This document shows positions 23,369 through 26,740 of a DNA stretch of 26,740 bases, piece by piece. Made by a program: the position numbers and the translations under genes. This DNA comes from Sterolibacterium sp964500605 (GTDB taxonomy: Bacteria; Pseudomonadota; Gammaproteobacteria; Burkholderiales; Rhodocyclaceae), in contig CAZCOS010000026.1 of assembly GCA_964500605.1 (NCBI GenBank), forward strand, positions 1 to 26,740. The letters are read 5' to 3'. Position 1 is the first letter of the stretch, and each line of letters starts with the position of its first letter. A model generated the notes under the pieces. The model made no database searches. It worked only from the letters and a program-made list of their open reading frames with translations, and was not told the DNA's origin.

Positions 23369-23463
23369 GGTGTCATCGATACGTTACGGGGTTGGGGTGA
23401 GTATAAAGGCATGAGGGTTTTTGTAGGCATTTTTGATTTTTGTATTGGGCGAAAGGATTTTCC

Positions 23464-23501
23464 TTGCCATCTATTTTTTGTGATCTATAAAGAGATGGCA
23501 A
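23464..23501. promoter_or_regulatory. Plus-strand promoter enclosed by a 9-base inverted repeat
   Basis: A perfect inverted repeat, TTGCCATCT (23464-23472) and AGATGGCAA (23493-23501), spans a 20-base AT-rich centre. The left arm contains a -35 box TTGCCA (23464-23469). TATAAA (23486-23491) is the -10 box, 16 bases away, and the right arm covers the expected start near 23498. This looks like a regulated promoter with a symmetrical operator. No protein gene follows on that strand. Confidence 0.6.
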
Positions 23502-23653
23502 TTTCGCATTGGCAACGAGTTTGACGACAGAGGAGCCTTTATCGAAGATGCGTACTGACAGGATGTTTTGTTGATTCTCCCGGATCTGCTCAAGCAGACA
23601 TGAAAGTCGGTGCCGGTCGCACTGACAAAAACGCCGCGTAATGCGGCGTTTTT
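23498..23653 (+). ncRNA. Candidate small RNA of about 155 nt
   Basis: The predicted promoter at 23464-23491 would give a transcript starting near 23498. It would end at the terminator at 23627-23653, just after an 8-base-pair hairpin with one wobble pair (23606-23626). There is no credible reading frame in it, and the next genes on both sides run on the other strand. The promoter, structure and terminator are seen; expression is inferred. It resembles no RNA family that I recognise. Confidence 0.4.
23627..23653. terminator. Strong bidirectional intrinsic terminator
   Basis: AAAAACGCCGC, loop GTAAT, GCGGCGTTTTT: an 11-base perfect stem with A/T tails on both sides, able to stop transcription in either direction. 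It lies 27 bases after the pabB-pabC stop on the minus strand and would also end the candidate small RNA on the plus strand. Confidence 0.9.
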
Positions 23654-23679
23654 ATTGGATGTGATCGTATTCGTGGTTT

Positions 23680-25473
23680 TTATCGTGCCGGATGAACTTC
23701 AATTTCCCCGCGCAGACTGTTGATGAATAGGATGCGGCTTGCGCGTTTCAGATCGGCGGGTGTCAGGACGCGTTCAATCACACCTTGATTTTCAATCATC
23801 TCGCGTCGCAAAACCCCGTCGAGCAGCCCGCAGGCAAGTGGCGGTGTGTAGTGTTGTCCTTCGAGCTCCAGAATGAGGTTGCCTCGGGTGAATTCGGTCA
23901 ATTCACCTGCTTCATTCAGTAGCAGGACATCGAAAAGATCGGCTTGAATCTTCAAGGCTTCCGCATGGGTGAGGTCGTAATGTTGCCGTTCTTTCGTCTT
24001 GTGGTGCAGGAAATGTGGGTGCAAAGGTGAGGGCAGGGGGCGAATCAGGAATGTGGGGTGATGCGGCGTGTGCGGAAAGGGTGCGACAAGAGCGGAAACG
24101 GTTCCGTCGGCCATCAGGTCGAGGCGAACACGGTGGCGGCCTGATGGGTTTTTTTGGGCGAGCCGGGTCAGTTCGCTCAGGATGTGTGATCGATCAAGAG
24201 GAAAGCCGAAGTAGTCTGCCGAATCGCCCAGCCGCATTAGGTGTCGTTCGAGCCGCCCGTATTGGCCCTCATCCAGACGCAGCGTTTCAAAGAGCCCGGA
24301 AGGACGGGCTCTGGCCGTTTCGGGCTCCAGAAAGCGGGCTTTGAGGCGGGCTTCTGCATATTCTTCCTGTGCATTGGAATCCCAAGTGATGCCGCCGCCC
24401 ACCCCGCAGCAGATTGTTTTGGGGCCCAGGCTGAGGGTGCGGATGGCGACATTGAAGATGGCGTCCCCACCCGGCTTGAGCAGCCCGATCGCACCGCAAT
24501 ATAACCCTCTGGGGCTGTTTTCCAGCTGAGCGATGAGCTCCATGGCTTTGAGTTTGGGGGCACCCGTCACGGAACCGCAGGGAAAAAGTGCAGCAAAAAG
24601 TGTGTCCAGAAGCGTTCCGGGAAGACGCCGCGCCCGGATTGTGGAGGTCATCTGCCAGAGGGTAGGGTGACGTTCAAGGGCAAAGAGCGGATCAGCGCGG
24701 ACGCTGTGTGGCTGGGCGATGCGGGAAAGATCGTTTCTGAGCAGGTCGACAATCATCAGGTTTTCGGCGCGATTCTTTTCGGAATGCAGCAGCCATTGGG
24801 CCATTTCCTGATCTTCCTGTGTGTTGCGTCCCCGCCGCGCCGTCCCTTTCATGGGCCGGGTGGTCAGGATTTCGCCATCGCAGCGAAAAAAAAGTTCCGG
24901 CGAAAGGGAAAGAATCTGTGCGCCATGCCCTTCTGTTTGCAGATTGATCCAGGCCGCGTAAGCATCGGGCTGTGTGGTGTGTAACTGGGCAAACCAGGAA
25001 AGCGTGTCAAAGTGCTCCGGTCGTTGGGCTGTGAGCCGAAAGGTGTGGTTGATCTGATAGGCCTCGCCGGCCTGAATGCGGCTACGCAAGATTTCGATGG
25101 TCTGAAGATATTGAGCTTCATTGCAATCCGCCCTCCAAACCAGCTCAGGTGCAGATTCGGTAATGCCGGGCGCATCCAGTACAAAATCGGGCAAAGGCTG
25201 GTCGAAAATCGCAAACCAGGCCAAGGGCAAAGATGCCGCATGATCGGTTCCTCCCGGAATGCACATCGTCGTATCAAAGGCGGGGGCCGCGTCGTAACTC
25301 ACGAATCCCGCAACCCAGTTTCCCTGTCGTGCGTGCTCCTCGGCCTCCCGCAACACGCTGCGGACATCCGAGAGCCTTTCTGCATGCAGAATCCGGTGTG
25401 GCGCGCCAAAGGCGAGCCTGCTTTTAGGCCCGCCGTCGGTGAGGGGGAAACTGAAAATGCAGCAAGGGTTCAT
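23680..25473 (-). CDS. pabB: Aminodeoxychorismate synthase component I fused to aminodeoxychorismate lyase (PabB-PabC)
   Basis: A 597-residue fusion for p-aminobenzoate, and so folate, synthesis. Residues about 1-385 are the chorismate-binding PabB part: ILSLSPELFFR, the PMKGT motif at 207-211 (PabB type PIKGT), NRAENLMIVDLLRNDLSRI, CGSVTGAPKLKAMELI (299-314) and GVGGGITWDSNAQEEYAE. It converts chorismate with ammonia to 4-amino-4-deoxychorismate. Residues about 391-597 are a class IV PLP-dependent lyase (PabC-like): GLFETLRLDEGQYGRLERHLMRL, HKTKERQHYD (PLP-lysine region) and LLNEAGELTEFTRGNLIL. This releases pyruvate to give p-aminobenzoate. The glutaminase PabA is not in the window. The fusion is a known arrangement. 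The ATG at 25473 has only a weak ribosome binding site. Transcription ends at the terminator 27 bases downstream. Confidence 0.95.
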   Translation of the reverse strand: MNPCCIFSFPLTDGGPKSRLAFGAPHRILHAERLSDVRSVLREAEEHARQGNWVAGFVSYDAAPAFDTTMCIPGGTDHAASLPLAWFAIFDQPLPDFVLDAPGITESAPELVWRADCNEAQYLQTIEILRSRIQAGEAYQINHTFRLTAQRPEHFDTLSWFAQLHTTQPDAYAAWINLQTEGHGAQILSLSPELFFRCDGEILTTRPMKGTARRGRNTQEDQEMAQWLLHSEKNRAENLMIVDLLRNDLSRIAQPHSVRADPLFALERHPTLWQMTSTIRARRLPGTLLDTLFAALFPCGSVTGAPKLKAMELIAQLENSPRGLYCGAIGLLKPGGDAIFNVAIRTLSLGPKTICCGVGGGITWDSNAQEEYAEARLKARFLEPETARARPSGLFETLRLDEGQYGRLERHLMRLGDSADYFGFPLDRSHILSELTRLAQKNPSGRHRVRLDLMADGTVSALVAPFPHTPHHPTFLIRPLPSPLHPHFLHHKTKERQHYDLTHAEALKIQADLFDVLLLNEAGELTEFTRGNLILELEGQHYTPPLACGLLDGVLRREMIENQGVIERVLTPADLKRASRILFINSLRGEIEVHPAR

Positions 25474-25520
25474 CAGTGGCTCGTGGTGGAATGACCGTTC
25501 TTGGGAGGGTACGTGAAAAA

Positions 25521-25534
25521 CGCGGTAATCCGCG
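25521..25534. promoter_or_regulatory. Palindrome in the pabB-pabC / NTF2-like divergent region
   Basis: CGCGG-TAAT-CCGCG, perfect 5-base arms, within the 104 bases between the two divergent starts. It is directly followed by ATAATA, and a -10-like GATAAT overlaps its right end (25534-25539). GTGAAA at 25513-25518 is a possible but close -35 (15-base spacer). It could be an operator for the plus-strand gene, the fusion gene or both. Confidence 0.35.
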
Positions 25535-25577
25535 ATAATAACGAGCTTTCCAGCAACCTGTTCAGGAGCAGCCCGTT

Positions 25578-26018
25578 ATGAGTGACGTCGATTTTACCCA
25601 GGATTCCCCTTTCCCGGCGCAGCAGGCCAGTTTCAAGTCCATGCGCAACGTCAAGGCACAAAACCGCGAAAGCTGGCTGGATCTTTTCGCCGAAGAAGCC
25701 GTGTTGCAGGACCCGGTCGGCGTGTCGCCCTTTGACCCCACCGGCCAGGGACACAAAGGCCGCGAGGCCATTGGCGCGTTCTGGGACAACGTCATCATCC
25801 AGAACGGTGGCGAAATCCGCATCCGTGAGTCCTACCCGGCGGGCGACGAATGCGCCAATCTGTTGCGCATTACGCGAATGTTGCCTAATGGCAAACCGCT
25901 TGAAGTGAATTTCATCGGTGTCTATCGCGTCAATGAAGCGGGGAAGATTGTTTCCCTGAAGGCTTACTGGCAGTTTGAAAAGGCGATGGCCGATTTCGCA
26001 GCGGCAATGGCGGAATAA
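25578..26018 (+). CDS. NTF2-like / SnoaL-like ketosteroid-isomerase-fold protein
   Basis: A 146-residue protein with the cone-shaped NTF2 fold pattern: an N-terminal helix FKSMRNVKAQNRESWLDLFAEEAVLQDPVG, then GHKGREAIGAFWDNVI, strands EIRIRESYPAGDECANLLRITRML and NFIGVYRVNEAGKIVSLKAYW. Members include delta-5-3-ketosteroid isomerases, polyketide cyclases and many small-ligand binders. The substrate is not deducible. The Asp in VLQDPVG sits where several family members place a catalytic or structural acid. AGGAG at 25564-25568 is the ribosome binding site. It is divergent from pabB-pabC and converges with murI with only seven bases between the stops. A longer open frame on the opposite strand (to 26216) is a shadow. 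Confidence 0.82.
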   Translation: MSDVDFTQDSPFPAQQASFKSMRNVKAQNRESWLDLFAEEAVLQDPVGVSPFDPTGQGHKGREAIGAFWDNVIIQNGGEIRIRESYPAGDECANLLRITRMLPNGKPLEVNFIGVYRVNEAGKIVSLKAYWQFEKAMADFAAAMAE

Positions 26019-26025
26019 GGGGGGG

Positions 26026-26740
26026 TTAGTCGGGTATCGCAACGAGCCGGGCAGATTCCTGAATGCGGGCTTGCAGGAAGGCCAGCCCGAGTGCGGGCAG
26101 GGCGGCCTGCAGGCGTTCAGGGTGGGCGGTGGATTGCAGCCCGAGTCGGCCTTGATCCGTCGCATCGAGCCGGGTTCGGCGTATGACTTCCCGGGCGACG
26201 GCTTCGGCGACTTCAATCAATTCTGCACGGCTTTCCAGCAAGGGCTGGATCAATTCACTGAGAAAGGTGTAATGGGTACAGCCTAAAACGATGCGATCGA
26301 CCCCTGCATCGAGCAGCGGCGTGATTTTTGCTGCCACTTCGGCGGCAAAAACGGGGTCGGAGAGATCAGCGAGGTGGAGAGTTTCAACACGCGTGGCCCA
26401 GCCCGGACAGGCTTCGACATGAACCTCTAACTGCCTGGCGTGAGTGGCGATGAGTTTTTTGAGCCGCGCGCTGCGTGCGGTGGATTCGGTGGCGAGAATG
26501 GCGATACGCCCGGTTTTTGTGGTGGTCGCTGCGGGTTTGACACCGGGTTCGACGCCGATGACGGCGATGCCGGGTTGCATTTGGCGCAGGGCTTCGACGG
26601 CGGCGGCCGTGGCGGTGTTGCAGGCGACGACGAGGGTGTGGCAGCCTTGACACACGAGGTGTGCACCGATGGCCAGCACACGTTTGCGGATGAAGTCATC
26701 CGATTTGTTGCCGTAGGGGACGTTCGCCGTATCCGCCAGG
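26026..26740 (-). CDS. murI: Glutamate racemase, 5' end outside window
   Basis: The frame is open to the right edge, so the gene begins beyond it. The first visible residues, DTANVPYGNKSDDFIRKRVLAIGAHL, match the conserved N-terminal third of MurI. That rules out the internal GTG at 26679 as the start. MurI interconverts L- and D-glutamate to supply D-Glu for peptidoglycan. The two catalytic cysteines are visible in VVACNTATAAAV and VLGCTHYTFL. GVEPGVKPA and ILATESTA are further family landmarks. About 238 residues are present of the usual 260-280. The C-terminus looks complete. It is convergent with the NTF2-like gene. Confidence 0.95.
   Translation of the reverse strand, partial: LADTANVPYGNKSDDFIRKRVLAIGAHLVCQGCHTLVVACNTATAAAVEALRQMQPGIAVIGVEPGVKPAATTTKTGRIAILATESTARSARLKKLIATHARQLEVHVEACPGWATRVETLHLADLSDPVFAAEVAAKITPLLDAGVDRIVLGCTHYTFLSELIQPLLESRAELIEVAEAVAREVIRRTRLDATDQGRLGLQSTAHPERLQAALPALGLAFLQARIQESARLVAIPD

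Larger units (their letters stand above)
23369..23679. other. 311-base gap between the sensor gene and pabB-pabC
   Basis: No protein gene is supported. It contains the likely promoter of the sensor gene on its left side, an AT-rich tract, a plus-strand promoter inside a long inverted repeat (23464-23501), a hairpin at 23606-23626 and a strong bidirectional terminator at 23627-23653. A tiny plus-strand frame at 23548-23574 (MRTDRMFC) follows a GAGGAG but is too short to judge. Confidence 0.6.

Noticed and set aside
25473..26216. 247-codon minus-strand open frame
   Set aside because: It runs through the whole NTF2-like gene on the other strand and into murI; the NTF2-like frame has a ribosome binding site and a fold signature.

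Overview
The window looks like chromosomal DNA from a Gram-negative proteobacterium, most likely a betaproteobacterium. The RelA synthetase block (EFDD, then PKGNDYRSLHT), the MtfA peptidase, the fused PabB-PabC enzyme and the EttA ATPase all fit this. The assignment rests on remembered family patterns and could be wrong at genus or order level. No rRNA or tRNA gene was recognised.

Layout. (1) 1-7035: housekeeping and signalling genes. These are the 3' end of a formylglycine-enzyme-fold protein, mtfA (minus), relA (plus), an SRPBCC protein whose stop overlaps the start of a type II thioesterase, and a methyl-accepting chemotaxis protein with a periplasmic c-type haem motif. (2) 7105-8769: ettA (minus). 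(3) 8770-9158: a 389-base gap with two kinds of short tandem repeat. (4) 9159-17949: an accessory defence block. A type I restriction-modification operon reads leftward as hsdM-hsdS-hsdR, each junction an ATGA overlap. It is followed, through a GTGATTGA overlap, by an ISL3-family transposase gene. Divergent from hsdM is a DUF1778 antitoxin / GNAT toxin pair of the TacAT type. (5) 18221-23368: two convergent c-di-GMP proteins, one with a cNMP-binding domain and one a membrane sensor, both with degenerate GGDEF motifs and intact EAL motifs. A REP-like palindrome lies between them. (6) 23369-26740: an intergenic region with a promoter inside an inverted repeat and a strong terminator, then pabB-pabC, an NTF2-like protein and the 3' part of murI.

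The main find is the 130-base region between hsdM and the toxin-antitoxin pair. It holds three copies of an 18-base motif whose core is the near-palindrome GTTTTGCACAAAAC. Two copies clamp a good sigma-70 promoter for hsdM (TTGAAA, 16 bases, TATTCT): one touches the -35 box and one sits over the expected transcription start. The third lies just upstream of the antitoxin ribosome binding site. This suggests one DNA-binding protein, plausibly the ribbon-helix-helix antitoxin, controls both the restriction operon and the toxin-antitoxin pair. That would couple the two systems. The regulator's identity is inference; the repeats and the promoter are seen directly.

Secondary points of interest are the transposase gene overlapping hsdR with no visible insertion-sequence end between them, a candidate small RNA at about 23498-23653, the orphan thioesterase/SRPBCC pair, and the haem-binding chemoreceptor.
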